A stretch of DNA of 64,000 nt from Palleronia aestuarii (lineage in GTDB: Bacteria > Pseudomonadota > Alphaproteobacteria > Rhodobacterales > Rhodobacteraceae): NCBI RefSeq assembly GCF_003253995.1, contig NZ_QKZL01000002.1, positions 248,001-312,000 of the forward strand. Reading direction: 5' to 3'. Positions 27,164 to 38,510 of this stretch are shown here, piece by piece. How positions within the stretch are numbered: the stretch's first letter is position 1; each line of letters opens with the position of its first letter. The translations under genes and the position numbers were made by a program. A model generated the notes under the pieces. The model saw only the letters and a program-made list of their open reading frames with translations. It did no database searches and had not been told where the DNA came from.

Positions 27164-28314
27164 CCCTTCATCCCGTCCCAGAACGTCTTCACCTTGCGGA
27201 AAAAGCCGGAGCTTTCGGGATTGTTGTGCTCGCTCAGGTCGTCGAACTCGCGCAGGAGCTCGCGCTGACGGCTGGTGAGGTTCACCGGCGTCTCAACGGC
27301 AAGCTCGATATACATGTCCCCCGCGCCGGCGCCGCGCAGCCGCGGCATCCCCTTGCCGCGCAGGCGCATCTGCTTGCCCGACTGGCTGCCTGCCGGGATC
27401 TTTACACGCGACCGTCCGCCGTCGATCGTGGGAACCTCGATGTCGCCGCCAAGCGCCGCGGAGGCCATGGAGACCGGCACGTGGCAGAAGAGATTCTCTC
27501 CCTCGCGGGTGAAGAGCGGATGCGCCTCGACCTCGATGAAGATGTAGAGATCGCCCGACGGCCCGCCGCGCAGGCCCGCTTCCCCCTCGCCGCCGAGGCG
27601 GATCCGGGTGCCGGTCTCGACACCCGCGGGGATGTTGACGCTGAGCGCGCGATCCTTCTCGACGCGTCCGGCGCCGCCACAGACGTTGCAGGGATTCTTG
27701 ACGATCTGACCCGCGCCCGAACAGGTGGGGCAGATCCGCTCGACCGTGAAGAAGCCCTGCTGCGCGCGTACCTTGCCCATGCCCGAACAGGTGGGGCAGG
27801 TCGCGGGCTCCGCGCCGCCTTCGGCGCCGGTCCCGTGGCAGGTGTCGCATTGCACCGCCGTCGGTACGGTGATCGTCTTCTGCAGTCCGCGATGGGCCTC
27901 CTCGAGGCTGACGCGCAAGTTGTAGCGCAGATCCGCGCCCCGCGTGGCCCGCTGTCCGCCGCCACGGCGCTGCCCGCCCATGATGTCGCCGAAAAGATCG
28001 TCGAACACGTCGGAGAAGGCCGAGGCGAAATCGCCCTGACCGCCATAGCCGCCGCCCGGGCGCCGCTGACCGCCACCGCCCATGCCGCCCTCGAAGGCCG
28101 CGTGGCCGAACCGGTCGTAGGCCGCCTTCTTCTCGGCATCCTTCAGGACGTCGTAGGCCTCGGCCGCTTCCTTGAACTGCGCCTCGGCCTTGGGGTTGTC
28201 GGCATTCCGGTCGGGGTGAAGCTCCTTGGCCTTCTGGCGATAGGCCTTCTTGATCTCGTCCGCAGAGGCACCCTTCGACACGCCCAGAACGTCGTAGAAA
28301 TCGCGTTTTGCCAT
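27160..28314 (-). CDS. dnaJ: Chaperone protein DnaJ
   Basis: Hsp40 cochaperone (384 aa) that delivers unfolded clients to DnaK and stimulates its ATPase. The J domain has HPD at 33-35, a Gly-rich linker follows ([19 protein letters not shown]), and then four zinc motifs [24 protein letters not shown] and CNVCGGAG before the C-terminal substrate domains. Start ATG 28312-28314 ([11 protein letters not shown]) is canonical; seven extra upstream codons are not conserved. It follows dnaK by 77 bp containing a long hairpin and is presumably expressed from the RpoH promoter before dnaK. Confidence 0.97.
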   Translation of the reverse strand: MAKRDFYDVLGVSKGASADEIKKAYRQKAKELHPDRNADNPKAEAQFKEAAEAYDVLKDAEKKAAYDRFGHAAFEGGMGGGGQRRPGGGYGGQGDFASAFSDVFDDLFGDIMGGQRRGGGQRATRGADLRYNLRVSLEEAHRGLQKTITVPTAVQCDTCHGTGAEGGAEPATCPTCSGMGKVRAQQGFFTVERICPTCSGAGQIVKNPCNVCGGAGRVEKDRALSVNIPAGVETGTRIRLGGEGEAGLRGGPSGDLYIFIEVEAHPLFTREGENLFCHVPVSMASAALGGDIEVPTIDGGRSRVKIPAGSQSGKQMRLRGKGMPRLRGAGAGDMYIELAVETPVNLTSRQRELLREFDDLSEHNNPESSGFFRKVKTFWDGMKG

Positions 28315-28335
28315 GAATCTATCCGTCCTTTCCAA

Positions 28336-28378
28336 ACAGGAAGACCGGCCCGAACATCATCGGACCGGCCTCCCCTGT
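28336..28378 (-). promoter_or_regulatory. Long hairpin between dnaK and dnaJ
   Basis: In the minus-strand transcript the inner stem pairs GGCCGGTCCGA with TCGGGCCGGTC (two G.U pairs), and ACAGG/CCTGT form an outer stem. A partly U-rich TTCCTGTTTGG follows. Position suggests partial termination or mRNA processing that lowers dnaJ relative to dnaK. Confidence 0.55.
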
Positions 28379-28391
28379 CGGTGAACACGTC

Positions 28392-30311
<1,920 letters not shown>

Positions 30312-30440
30312 GTTTCGTGTTCCTCTTCTTAAGGCGATGTTCCTGCGGGCCGGCCCATCCTTCGGCACCGGTCCGGCGATCCCGGTCTTCTCTATTGTCG
30401 TTTTGCCGGATTTTCCGCCCCCGGCTGCGGCGTCTGCGGT

Positions 30441-30469
30441 ATATAGGAGGCGCATTTCTGGCCTGCAAG
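30441..30469 (-). promoter_or_regulatory. RpoH (sigma-32) heat-shock promoter of dnaKJ
   Basis: On the minus strand CTTG (30469-30466), an 18-bp spacer and CCTATAT (30447-30441) match the alphaproteobacterial RpoH consensus CTTG-N17/18-CYTATNT at every defined base. Transcription would begin near 30434, giving a dnaK leader of roughly 120 bases. Confidence 0.8.
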
Positions 30470-30520
30470 CGCCGCTCAGGGGCGTTTTTCGGCCCCGCTG
30501 CAAGGTTTGGGGGAGGGAAC

Positions 30521-31144
30521 ATGGCGGCTCATGACCTGCGTGGCGTGACGCTTCTCAAGGGCGCTCTCGACGCCGCCGGACAGGCCGCGCTCGTGGCCGA
30601 GCTGCGCGCCGTCGCCGCAGCCGCGCCGCTCTTTCACCCCGAGACGGCGCGGGGGCGGAAGATGTCGGTGCGCATGACCTCGGCCGGCCGGCTGGGCTGG
30701 GTGTCGGACCGGCGCGGCTACCGCTACGAACCCGCCCATCCGCAGGGCATGGCCTGGCCCGAGATCCCGCCGCGGCTCCTGACGCTCTGGGACGCGGTCT
30801 CGGGAAGCGCCGTGCCGCCCGATACCTGCCTTCTCAACTATTACGGCGAGGGCGCGCGGATGGGGCTGCATCAGGACCGCGACGAGGCGGAGCTGCACCA
30901 TCCGGTCGTCTCCCTCTCGCTCGGCGACGAGGCGCTCTTCCGGGTGGGCAATGTCGAACGCGGCGGCAAGACGGAGAGCGTCTGGCTCGCCTCGGGCGAT
31001 GTCGCGGTCCTTTCGGGCGCCGCGCGGCTCGTCCATCACGGGATCGACCGGATCCGGTTCGGCTCCTCGCGGCTCCTGCCGCAGGGCGGGCGGATCAACG
31101 TCACGTTGCGCGTCGCGGGTGCAACCGGCACAGACTCGCCCTGA
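30521..31144 (+). CDS. alkB: Alpha-ketoglutarate-dependent DNA repair dioxygenase AlkB
   Basis: Fe(II)/2-oxoglutarate dioxygenase (207 aa) that removes alkyl groups such as 1-methyladenine and 3-methylcytosine from DNA and RNA. Iron ligands are H117 and D119 in LHQDRDE and H173 in VHHGID; the 2-oxoglutarate-binding arginines are R191 and R197 in GGRINVTLR. The [10 protein letters not shown] substrate loop is also typical. GGGAGGGAAC precedes the ATG. Divergent from dnaK, so part of its promoter region overlaps the heat-shock leader. Not next to ada. Confidence 0.94.
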   Translation: MAAHDLRGVTLLKGALDAAGQAALVAELRAVAAAAPLFHPETARGRKMSVRMTSAGRLGWVSDRRGYRYEPAHPQGMAWPEIPPRLLTLWDAVSGSAVPPDTCLLNYYGEGARMGLHQDRDEAELHHPVVSLSLGDEALFRVGNVERGGKTESVWLASGDVAVLSGAARLVHHGIDRIRFGSSRLLPQGGRINVTLRVAGATGTDSP

Positions 31145-31241
31145 GCGGACGGCCTCGCGGCACTCCCAGCTTGCCGTTTCGGGTCGGTTTGACCATAAGT
31201 GCGGCCGAATGGGGCGTAATTGCAACGACGGAGAATACTTC

Positions 31242-32039
31242 TTGGACCATCAGAAACTCCAGAACGTCATGCGGCGTCTCGCGCTCGAAGCGGGCGACGC
31301 GATCATGGAGATCTACGGATCGGAGGATTTCGACGTCCGCGAGAAGGACGATTCGAGCCCCGTGACCGCCGCGGACGAAGCCGCCGACCGGCTGATCGCC
31401 ACAGGCCTGCGGCAGGCCTTCCCTGAGGTCGCGCTGGTGACCGAGGAGCAGTCCGCCTCCCACGGGCAGAACGTCTCCACCTTCTTCATCGTCGATCCCC
31501 TCGACGGGACCAAGGAGTTCGTGCAGCGTCGCGGCGACTTCACCGTCAACATCGCCTATGTCGAGGAAGGACAGCCGATCCGCGGCGTCGTCTATGCCCC
31601 GGCGCGGGAGCGGCTTTTCTACACCGACCCGGTCGGCCATTCGGTCGAGGAGACGGGACCCTTCGACAAGGACATGCCGGGCGAGACGAAGCCCCTGCGC
31701 GTGTCGGAGCCCGACAATTCCGCCCTGATGGTCGTGGCCTCCAAGTCGCACCGCGACGCGGAGACGGACGCCTATATCGCCCGATACGCCGTCCGCGACA
31801 TGACGAGCGCGGGCTCCTCGCTCAAGTTCTGCCTCGTCGCGACCGGGGAGGCGGACCTCTATCCGCGCCTCGGCCGGACGATGGAATGGGACACGGCCGC
31901 GGGCCATGCGGTGCTCGCGGGCGCGGGCGGGGCCGTCGTGCGGTTCGAGGATCACCGGCCGCTCGACTACGGCAAGGACGGGTTCGCCAATCCGTTTTTC
32001 ATCGCGTATGCCCCGGGCGTCCGGCTGTATCCGGCCTGA
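31242..32039 (+). CDS. cysQ: 3'(2'),5'-bisphosphate nucleotidase CysQ
   Basis: Inositol-monophosphatase-fold phosphatase (265 aa) that hydrolyses PAP, the inhibitory by-product of sulfate assimilation and of sulfotransferases. Metal motifs are EEQSAS, DPLDGTKEFVQRRGDF and the C-terminal WDTAAGHAVL. The most likely start is a TTG at 31242 with GGAG eight bases upstream; an ATG at 31209 (11 codons longer) lacks a clear ribosome site. It begins a plus-strand set with galU, galE and a sulfotransferase; the last would produce PAP, which fits CysQ's role. Confidence 0.92.
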   Translation: MDHQKLQNVMRRLALEAGDAIMEIYGSEDFDVREKDDSSPVTAADEAADRLIATGLRQAFPEVALVTEEQSASHGQNVSTFFIVDPLDGTKEFVQRRGDFTVNIAYVEEGQPIRGVVYAPARERLFYTDPVGHSVEETGPFDKDMPGETKPLRVSEPDNSALMVVASKSHRDAETDAYIARYAVRDMTSAGSSLKFCLVATGEADLYPRLGRTMEWDTAAGHAVLAGAGGAVVRFEDHRPLDYGKDGFANPFFIAYAPGVRLYPA

Positions 32040-32107
32040 GGAACGATTCACGGCGCCATCCGCTTTCGACATGGCAAAACAATGCGAAAAACCTAAAGGG
32101 ACGAGAA

Positions 32108-32995
32108 ATGGCTCAAGCGGTAACGAAGGCGGTCTTTCCGGTCGCGGGTCTCGGAACACGGTTCCTGCCGGCGACGAAGTCGATCCCGAAGGAGATCATG
32201 ACCCTCGTGGATCGACCGCTCATCCAGTACGCGATCGACGAGGCGCGCGCGGCCGGCATCACCGACTTCATCTTCGTCACCTCGCGCGGCAAGTCCGCGC
32301 TCGAGGATTACTTCGATTCCGCCCCGGAACTCGAGGCCGCGCTGAAGCAGAAGGGCAAGACCGAGCTGATGGAGGTGCTGGAGCACACCAACATGCCCTC
32401 GGGCGCCATCTCCTACGTGCGCCAGAAGGAGGCGCTCGGCCTCGGCCACGCCGTCTGGTGCGCGCGGCGGCTCATCGGCGACGAGCCCTTCGCCGTGATC
32501 CTGCCCGACGACGTCATCAAGGGTGAGACCTCCTGCCTCAAGCAGATGGTCGATGCCCATGCCGAGACGGGCGGCTGCATGATCGCCGCGATGGAAGTGG
32601 AGCCCGACAAGGCGTCCGCCTACGGCATCCTCGACGTGGAGGAGCGCAACGGCAACGTCCTGAAGGTCAAGGGCATGGTGGAGAAGCCCGCGGCCGAGGA
32701 CGCGCCGTCGAACATCGCCGTCATCGGCCGCTACATCCTCACGCCGTCCGTTCTCGACCGGATCGACAAGCTCGACCGCGGCGCGGGCGGCGAGATCCAG
32801 CTTACCGACGCGATCGCGGCGGAGATCGGCAACGATCCCGGCGTCAGCGGTCTCGTCTTCGAGGGCGACCGCTACGATTGCGGCAACAAGGGCGGTTTCC
32901 TGCAGGCCACGGTGGCCTTCGGTCTCGACCGGCCCGAGTTCCACGACGAGTTCGCGGCCTTCCTGCGCGACCTTCCCTCCTCCAAGCTCGCCTGA
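32108..32995 (+). CDS. galU: UTP-glucose-1-phosphate uridylyltransferase
   Basis: GalU (295 aa) makes UDP-glucose, the precursor for polysaccharides, glycolipids and UDP-galactose. Motifs in order are AVFPVAGLGTRFLPATKSIP with KEIM (nucleotide loop), EALGLGHAVWCAR, AVILPDDVI (metal Asp), and VEKP near residue 195. ATG 32108 follows GAGAA. 68 bp separate it from cysQ and 12 bp from galE, so galU-galE is clearly an operon. Confidence 0.97.
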   Translation: MAQAVTKAVFPVAGLGTRFLPATKSIPKEIMTLVDRPLIQYAIDEARAAGITDFIFVTSRGKSALEDYFDSAPELEAALKQKGKTELMEVLEHTNMPSGAISYVRQKEALGLGHAVWCARRLIGDEPFAVILPDDVIKGETSCLKQMVDAHAETGGCMIAAMEVEPDKASAYGILDVEERNGNVLKVKGMVEKPAAEDAPSNIAVIGRYILTPSVLDRIDKLDRGAGGEIQLTDAIAAEIGNDPGVSGLVFEGDRYDCGNKGGFLQATVAFGLDRPEFHDEFAAFLRDLPSSKLA

Positions 32996-33007
32996 ACGGA
33001 GCCGCCG

Positions 33008-33991
33008 ATGACCACGATCTTCGTCACCGGCGGCGCCGGCTATATCGGGTCGCATGCCTGCAAGATGCTGGCACAGGCGGGCTATACCCCCGTGGCGGTC
33101 GACAACCTCTCGCTCGGCTGGCGCGACGCGGTGAAGTTCGGCCCGCTGGTGGAGGTCGACCTCCTCGACCGCCCGGCCCTCGACCGCGCCTTCGCGGAGC
33201 ATCGTCCGGCGGCGATCATGCATTTCGCCGCGCTCTCCGACGTGGGCCGGTCGATGAAGGAGCCCGGTGAGTACTGGCGCGTCAACGTCGGCGGCTCGCT
33301 CAACCTCATCGAGGCCGCGCTCGACGCGGGCTGCGACCGTTTCGTCTTCTCCTCCACCTGCGCGACCTACGGCGATCAGGACGGCGTCGTCCTCGACGAG
33401 GAGACGGTGCAGAAGCCCATCAACGCCTATGGCGCCTCGAAACGCGCGGTCGAGGAGATGCTCGCGAATTTCGGCGCCACCCACGGGCTCCGCTCGGTGA
33501 TCTTCCGCTACTTCAACGTCGCGGGCGCCTCGCCGGAGGGCGACGTGGGCGAGCATCACCGCCCCGAATCGCACCTGATCCCGCTCATGCTCGACGCGAT
33601 CGACGGCAAGCGGCCCGCGCTCACCGTCTACGGGAGCGACTATCCCACGCCCGACGGCACCTGCATCCGCGACTACGTCCACGTCATGGACCTCATCGAC
33701 GCGCATGTCCGCGGCCTCAAGTGGCTGGAGGACGGGGGAGAGAGCCGCGCCTTCAATCTCGGCACGGGCTCCGGCTTCTCCGTGCGGGAGGTGATACGGC
33801 GCTCCGCCGCGGTCACGAACCGGGAAGTGCCCATCGTCGAGGGGGAGCGGCGTCCGGGCGACGCCACGGCGCTCGTCTCCGGCTCCTCTCGCGCCCGCTC
33901 GGAACTCGGCTGGACGCCCGCGCGCTCCGATCTCGACACGATGATCGCCGATGCCTGGCGGTGGCACCAGAACGGGCATTACGACCAGTGA
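33008..33991 (+). CDS. galE: UDP-glucose 4-epimerase
   Basis: Extended short-chain dehydrogenase (327 aa) interconverting UDP-glucose and UDP-galactose. The NAD loop GGAGYIGSH is at residues 8-16 and the catalytic YGASK sits near 145, with the SSTCATYGD serine segment and the RYFNVAGA motif. It follows galU by 12 bp and directly uses its product. The stop is 16 bp before the sulfotransferase ATG, so all three are likely cotranscribed for surface polysaccharide synthesis. Confidence 0.96.
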   Translation: MTTIFVTGGAGYIGSHACKMLAQAGYTPVAVDNLSLGWRDAVKFGPLVEVDLLDRPALDRAFAEHRPAAIMHFAALSDVGRSMKEPGEYWRVNVGGSLNLIEAALDAGCDRFVFSSTCATYGDQDGVVLDEETVQKPINAYGASKRAVEEMLANFGATHGLRSVIFRYFNVAGASPEGDVGEHHRPESHLIPLMLDAIDGKRPALTVYGSDYPTPDGTCIRDYVHVMDLIDAHVRGLKWLEDGGESRAFNLGTGSGFSVREVIRRSAAVTNREVPIVEGERRPGDATALVSGSSRARSELGWTPARSDLDTMIADAWRWHQNGHYDQ

Positions 33992-34007
33992 TCGCCCGGG
34001 CCTGATC

Positions 34008-35408
34008 ATGGGCGACGTCACCAGCTTCATCCTGATCGCGGCGATGCGAACGGGATCGAACTTTCTCGAGGCGAACCTGCGCCAGATCCCCGGCCTCACC
34101 TGCTGGGGAGAGGCCTTCAATCCCCATTTCGTCGGCAGCGCCGGCCGCAAGCAACTCGCCGGCGTCACGCTCGCGGAGCGGGAGGCCGATCCCGCCCGCC
34201 TCCTCGACGCGCTCGCGGGGGCGAGTGACGGCATTCCGGGCTTCCGGTTCTTCCCCGGCCACGATCCGCGCGTGCTCGACCGCTGCCTCGCCGACCGCTC
34301 CTGCGCCAAGATCATCCTTACCCGCAACCCGCTCGACAGCTTCGTGAGCCTCGAGATCGCCCGCGCCACGCGGCAATGGCGCCTCAAGGAAGGCGCGGAG
34401 AAACGCAGCGCCCGCGTGGCCTTCGACCCCGACGCCTTCGCCGCCTATCTCGACCGCCACGCGGAGTTCCGGTCCGGGATCGATCGTGCGCTCAAGGAAA
34501 GCGGCCAGGCCGCCTTCCGCCTCTCCTACGAGGAGGCGGGCGATCCGGCCGTCTTGAACGGCATCGCGCGCTTCCTCGGGCTCGAGGCCCGGGTGGAGCG
34601 GTTCGAGACCCGCAGCCGGGTGCAGAACCCCGAGGCCCTCTCCGAGCGCGTGACGAATTACGAGGAGATGCTCGCGGCCCTCGGCCGTCTCGACCGCTTC
34701 GGCCTGGAGCGGATGGCGGAAACGCCCCGCCCGCGCCCCGAGGCGCCGGTCCGCTTCGTCGCGCCCCCGCGCACGCCCCTCGTCTATCTGCCCGTGGCGG
34801 GTGGCCCGTCGGGCCGGATCCGCGCCTGGCTCGCCGCGCTCGACGGCATCCGGCCCAAGGACCTCGAGACCGGAGAGGATCGCACCGCGCTCGGGGAGTG
34901 GACGGCGGCCCGTCCCGGCCATCTCGCCTTCACCGTGCTGCGGTCCCCCGCGCGGCGCGTCCACTCCGTCTTCTGCCACCATCTCCTTAACCCGGAGGGC
35001 GGGCGGTTCCGCGAGATCCTGCGCGAAAGCTTCGGCGTCCCGCTGCCCGATGGCCCGCCCGGTCCCGACTGGGACCTCGCGGCGCACCGGCAGGCCTTCG
35101 CGGCCTTCCTCGATGTGGCGGAGGCCAATCTCGCCGGGCGGACCAGCATGGGCGTCGATCCCGCCCTCGCGGAGCAGTCGGAGCGGCTCCGCGCGATCTC
35201 CGACCGCCGCGCGCCCGACCTCGTCCTGAGGGAGGAGGAGCTCGAGACGGCGCTGCCCGCCCTCGCCGCGCGGATGGGGCGGGAGGCCCGCTACGAACCC
35301 GCGCCCCCCGAGCGGCCCTTTCCGCTCTCGGACGTGCTCGACGAAGCGCTGTCGGCCCGGATCGCGGCGATCTACGCCCGCGACATCGCGCTCTACGGCC
35401 TCTCCTGA
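34008..35408 (+). CDS. Two-domain sulfotransferase-like protein (NodH-type N-terminus)
   Basis: Cytoplasmic protein of 466 aa. The N-terminal domain (about 1-240) has the PAPS 5'-phosphosulfate loop AAMRTGSNFLEANLRQIPG and a 3'-phosphate-binding segment KIILTRNPLDSFVSLEIARA, as in NodH-like carbohydrate sulfotransferases. The C-terminal half begins PLVYLPVAGGPSGRIRAWLA and contains FTVLRSPARRVHSVFCHHLL, resembling a second, degenerate sulfotransferase domain. Linkage to galU-galE and cysQ suggests sulfation of a galactose- or glucose-containing surface glycan. Acceptor unknown. It converges on pncB with 7 bp between stops. Confidence 0.75.
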   Translation: MGDVTSFILIAAMRTGSNFLEANLRQIPGLTCWGEAFNPHFVGSAGRKQLAGVTLAEREADPARLLDALAGASDGIPGFRFFPGHDPRVLDRCLADRSCAKIILTRNPLDSFVSLEIARATRQWRLKEGAEKRSARVAFDPDAFAAYLDRHAEFRSGIDRALKESGQAAFRLSYEEAGDPAVLNGIARFLGLEARVERFETRSRVQNPEALSERVTNYEEMLAALGRLDRFGLERMAETPRPRPEAPVRFVAPPRTPLVYLPVAGGPSGRIRAWLAALDGIRPKDLETGEDRTALGEWTAARPGHLAFTVLRSPARRVHSVFCHHLLNPEGGRFREILRESFGVPLPDGPPGPDWDLAAHRQAFAAFLDVAEANLAGRTSMGVDPALAEQSERLRAISDRRAPDLVLREEELETALPALAARMGREARYEPAPPERPFPLSDVLDEALSARIAAIYARDIALYGLS

Positions 35409-35415
35409 ACGCCGC

Positions 35416-36708
35416 TCAGACCACGACCTCCAGCCGCTCCTGCGCGCCGACGCCGAAGACCCGCTTGTAGCGTTCGACCTCCGCCGCGGGCCCCATCGCC
35501 TTCTCGGGATTGTCGCTGAGCTTCACCGTCGGGTGCCCGTCGGCGGCGACGGCCTTGCAGACGAGGGAGAAGGGCGCGAGCCGGTCGCCCGCCACGAGGC
35601 CACGGAAATCGTTCGTCAGAAGGGTGCCCCAGCCGAAGGAGACCCGGACCCGCCCCGCGAATTGCGCGTGCAGCTCCCCGATCTTCTCCACGTCGAGCCC
35701 GTCGGAGAAAATCACCAGCTTCTCGCGCGGATCCTCGCCCCGCGCCTTCCACCACGCGATCGCCCGCTCCGCACCCTTGGCCGGGTCGCCCGAATCGATG
35801 CGGATCCCGGTCCAGCCCGCGAGCCAGTCGGGCGCCCCTTCGAGAAACCCCTCCGTGCCGTAGGTGTCGGGCAGGATGATGCGCAGGTTGCCCTCGTGCT
35901 CCTCATGCCAGTCCGACAGCACGTCGTAGGGCGCGCGGCGCAGGCTCTCGTCGTCGCGGGCGAGCGCGGAATAGACCATCGGCAATTCGTGCGCGTTCGT
36001 CCCGATCGCCTCCATGTCGCGATTCTTGGCGATGAGGCAGTTCGACGTGCCGGTGAAGGCGGAGCCGAGCCCCTCCTGCATCGCCTGCACGCACCAATCC
36101 TGCCACAGGAACGAATGCCGCCGTCGGGTCCCGAAATCCGCGATGCGGAGCCCGTCGATCCCGCGCAGGACCTCCACCTTCTCCCAGAGCTTCGTCATCG
36201 CGCGCGCATAGAGGATCTGCAGCTCGAAGCGGTCCATCGTATCGAGCACGGCGCGCCCGCGCAGCTCCATCAGCACGGCGAGCGCGGGGATCTCCCACAG
36301 CATCACCTCCGGCCACGACCCCTCGAAGGTCAGCTCGTACTGGTCGCCCTTGCGCTCGAGTTCGTAGGGCGGTAGGCGCAGCGCCTCGAACCAGTCCATG
36401 AATCCGGGCGTGAACATCTGCCGCTTGCCATAGAACGTATTGCCGCGCATCCAGGTGCTTTCGCCGCGGCTGAGACTGAGAGACCGGATATGGTCGAGCT
36501 GCTCGCGCAATTCACCTTCGTCAATCAGCCGGGCCAGCGGTATGGACGTGGTGCGGTTGATGAGGGAAAAGGTGACCTGCGCTTCTGGCTTCCGGCGAAA
36601 GACCGACTGACACATGAGAAGCTTGTAGAAATCCGTATCGATCAGCGATCTGACGATCGGGTCGATCTTCCAACGGTGATTCCAGACGCGTGTGGCGATG
36701 TCGACCAT
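35416..36708 (-). CDS. pncB: Nicotinate phosphoribosyltransferase
   Basis: PncB (430 aa) couples nicotinate and PRPP to nicotinate mononucleotide in the NAD salvage pathway. Features are SLIDTDFYKLLMCQSVF near the start, the RRRHSFLWQDW segment, FTGTSN, the phospho-histidine region GTNAHELP, IRIDSGD and the PRPP/phosphate loop FGWGTLLTNDF. Full length for the bacterial type. Divergent from a GAF histidine kinase (146 bp between), which shows no specific operator I can name. Confidence 0.96.
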   Translation of the reverse strand: MVDIATRVWNHRWKIDPIVRSLIDTDFYKLLMCQSVFRRKPEAQVTFSLINRTTSIPLARLIDEGELREQLDHIRSLSLSRGESTWMRGNTFYGKRQMFTPGFMDWFEALRLPPYELERKGDQYELTFEGSWPEVMLWEIPALAVLMELRGRAVLDTMDRFELQILYARAMTKLWEKVEVLRGIDGLRIADFGTRRRHSFLWQDWCVQAMQEGLGSAFTGTSNCLIAKNRDMEAIGTNAHELPMVYSALARDDESLRRAPYDVLSDWHEEHEGNLRIILPDTYGTEGFLEGAPDWLAGWTGIRIDSGDPAKGAERAIAWWKARGEDPREKLVIFSDGLDVEKIGELHAQFAGRVRVSFGWGTLLTNDFRGLVAGDRLAPFSLVCKAVAADGHPTVKLSDNPEKAMGPAAEVERYKRVFGVGAQERLEVVV

Positions 36709-36854
36709 GATCCCCTCCGTTTGCCCCGTGACTTCTGCATGGCCTTGAGTACGCCTACAAGCCGGTCGTGCGACGCTTTGGCGCCCTGCACCGCCTGTGA
36801 TAGACTGAAAGAACCGGACCTGATCGCTTTCGAGAACGAATTGTTTAGATACCC

Positions 36855-38045
36855 ATGAACCTCGACGAAACGGAATTCTTCGACCAGGACATCCAGCGGA
36901 TCCAGTTCATGGAGCAGGTGCCGCTGATCCTGGACGTCTGTGCGCAGGCGACCGGCATGGGGTTCACCGCTATCGCCCGCGTCACGGAGGATCGCTGGAT
37001 CACCTGCGCGTCGCGCGACGACATCGAATTCGGCCTGCGGCCGGGCGACGAGCTCGACGTGGAATCGACGATCTGCAAGGAAGTGCGAACCGCCGAGCGG
37101 CTCGTCGTGATCCAGGACGTAGAGACCGACGCGGTCTATTGCGATCATCCGACGCCGAAGCGTTACGGGTTCCGGAGCTACATCTCGGTGCCGATCGTCC
37201 GCGCTTCCGGAGAGTTCTTCGGGACACTCTGCGCGATCGGTCTGCAGCCGATTAAGGACGATCCGGCCCGTGTGGTGGGATTGTTCAAGCTCTGCGCACA
37301 ACTCGTCGGCGCCCAGATCGACACGTCCGAGATGCTCGAACAGAGCAATGACGCCCTTTCCTTCGAACGCGAGACGGCAAAACTCCGGGAGGAGTTCATC
37401 GCGATCGTCGGGCATGACCTGCGCAACCCGATCGCGGCGCTCGGGGCCGGTCTGCGGCTGATGGAGCGGCAGATGCCCGAGGGTCCGGCCCACGACATGC
37501 TGCCGGAGATGAAGCGCACGGTCCTCAGGGCCAACAAGATCATCGACAACCTGCTCGATTTCGCCCGTGGCCGGATGGGCGAGGGGATCGTCGCGGTCCG
37601 GCGCCGGGACGTGAATCTCTCCGAGGTGATCGAGGATGTCGCCTCGGAGATCCGCGCGGTCTCCCCCCATGAGGTGGAGGTCGATCTCGATCTCGACCGG
37701 CGCATTGATTGCGATCCGCAGCGGGTCGGCCAGCTCGTCTCGAACCTTTTGAGCAACGCGGTCACCCACGGGACGCTGGAAACCCCGATCCTGGTCCGCG
37801 GCCGTACCGACGAGGCCGCGCTCCACATCTCGGTGGAGAATTCCGGCGATCCGGTGACGCCCGAGATGCTGACCTCCCTGTTCCAGCCCTTCGTGCGCGG
37901 CGATCGGTCGAGCCAGAACGGTCTGGGCCTCGGTCTCTATATCAGCTCGCAGATCGCACGTGCCCATGGCGGCGAACTGATCGCCGAATCCGACGGCGGG
38001 AAAACGACCTTCACCTTCGTCATGCCGCTCGAGCCGGCGGGCTAG
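36855..38045 (+). CDS. GAF-domain sensor histidine kinase
   Basis: Soluble kinase of 396 aa with no membrane helix. An N-terminal GAF domain (about 20-160; TGMGFTAIARVTEDRWITCA, YGFRSYISVPIV, GTLCAIG) precedes a HisKA domain with phospho-acceptor H in AIVGHDLRNPIAALGAGLRL. The HATPase domain has NLLSNAVTHGT, VENSGDPVT and GLGLGLYISSQIARAHGG. No response regulator is adjacent, so it is an orphan here. Cys29, Cys51 and others in the GAF could hold a ligand, but none is diagnostic. Its stop interlocks with that of arfB (CTAG). Confidence 0.92.
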   Translation: MNLDETEFFDQDIQRIQFMEQVPLILDVCAQATGMGFTAIARVTEDRWITCASRDDIEFGLRPGDELDVESTICKEVRTAERLVVIQDVETDAVYCDHPTPKRYGFRSYISVPIVRASGEFFGTLCAIGLQPIKDDPARVVGLFKLCAQLVGAQIDTSEMLEQSNDALSFERETAKLREEFIAIVGHDLRNPIAALGAGLRLMERQMPEGPAHDMLPEMKRTVLRANKIIDNLLDFARGRMGEGIVAVRRRDVNLSEVIEDVASEIRAVSPHEVEVDLDLDRRIDCDPQRVGQLVSNLLSNAVTHGTLETPILVRGRTDEAALHISVENSGDPVTPEMLTSLFQPFVRGDRSSQNGLGLGLYISSQIARAHGGELIAESDGGKTTFTFVMPLEPAG

Positions 38046-38476
38046 GCGTCCCGGCTGCCGGGATCGACGCGCCCCCGCATCGCCTTGACCTCGCCGCGGA
38101 CCTTCTTCTCCTTCAGCCGCCGCTTCTTGGAGCCGAGCGTGGGGCGCGTCGCGATGCGCCGCTTCGGCCGCTCCGCCGCCGCGCGGACCAGCTCGGCAAG
38201 CCGGTCACGCGCGATTTCCCGGTTGCGCGCCTGGCTGCGGGTCTCCGCCACCTGAAGCACCAGAGCGCCGTCCCGCGTCCAGCGCCGTCCCGCGAGCCGG
38301 CGAAGCCGCATCTTGACCGGCTGCGGCAGGTTCGGGGACCGCTCCGCCTCGAAGCGCAGCTCCACGGCTGTCGCGACCTTGTTCACGTTCTGCCCGCCCG
38401 GTCCTCCGGACGTGCCGAACTGCTCGACGATCTCCCAATCCTCGATCGTGATCGCCGGGGTGATCTTCAATGCCAT
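38042..38476 (-). CDS. arfB: Alternative ribosome-rescue factor ArfB (peptidyl-tRNA hydrolase)
   Basis: ArfB/YaeJ (144 aa) rescues stalled ribosomes by hydrolysing peptidyl-tRNA. The catalytic GGQ is in SGGPGGQNVNKV near residues 24-35, and the basic C-terminal tail that enters the mRNA channel is present (RPTLGSKKRRLKEKK). ATG 38474-38476 has GGAG five bases upstream. Notably, the same frame stays open upstream to 38656, right through an 11-bp repeat array, giving a possible His/Arg-rich extension. I judge the ATG to be the real start. Confidence 0.94.
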   Translation of the reverse strand: MALKITPAITIEDWEIVEQFGTSGGPGGQNVNKVATAVELRFEAERSPNLPQPVKMRLRRLAGRRWTRDGALVLQVAETRSQARNREIARDRLAELVRAAAERPKRRIATRPTLGSKKRRLKEKKVRGEVKAMRGRVDPGSRDA

Positions 38477-38510
38477 GCCTTCTCCCCCGGATCCGGATCG
38501 CGCGATGTGC

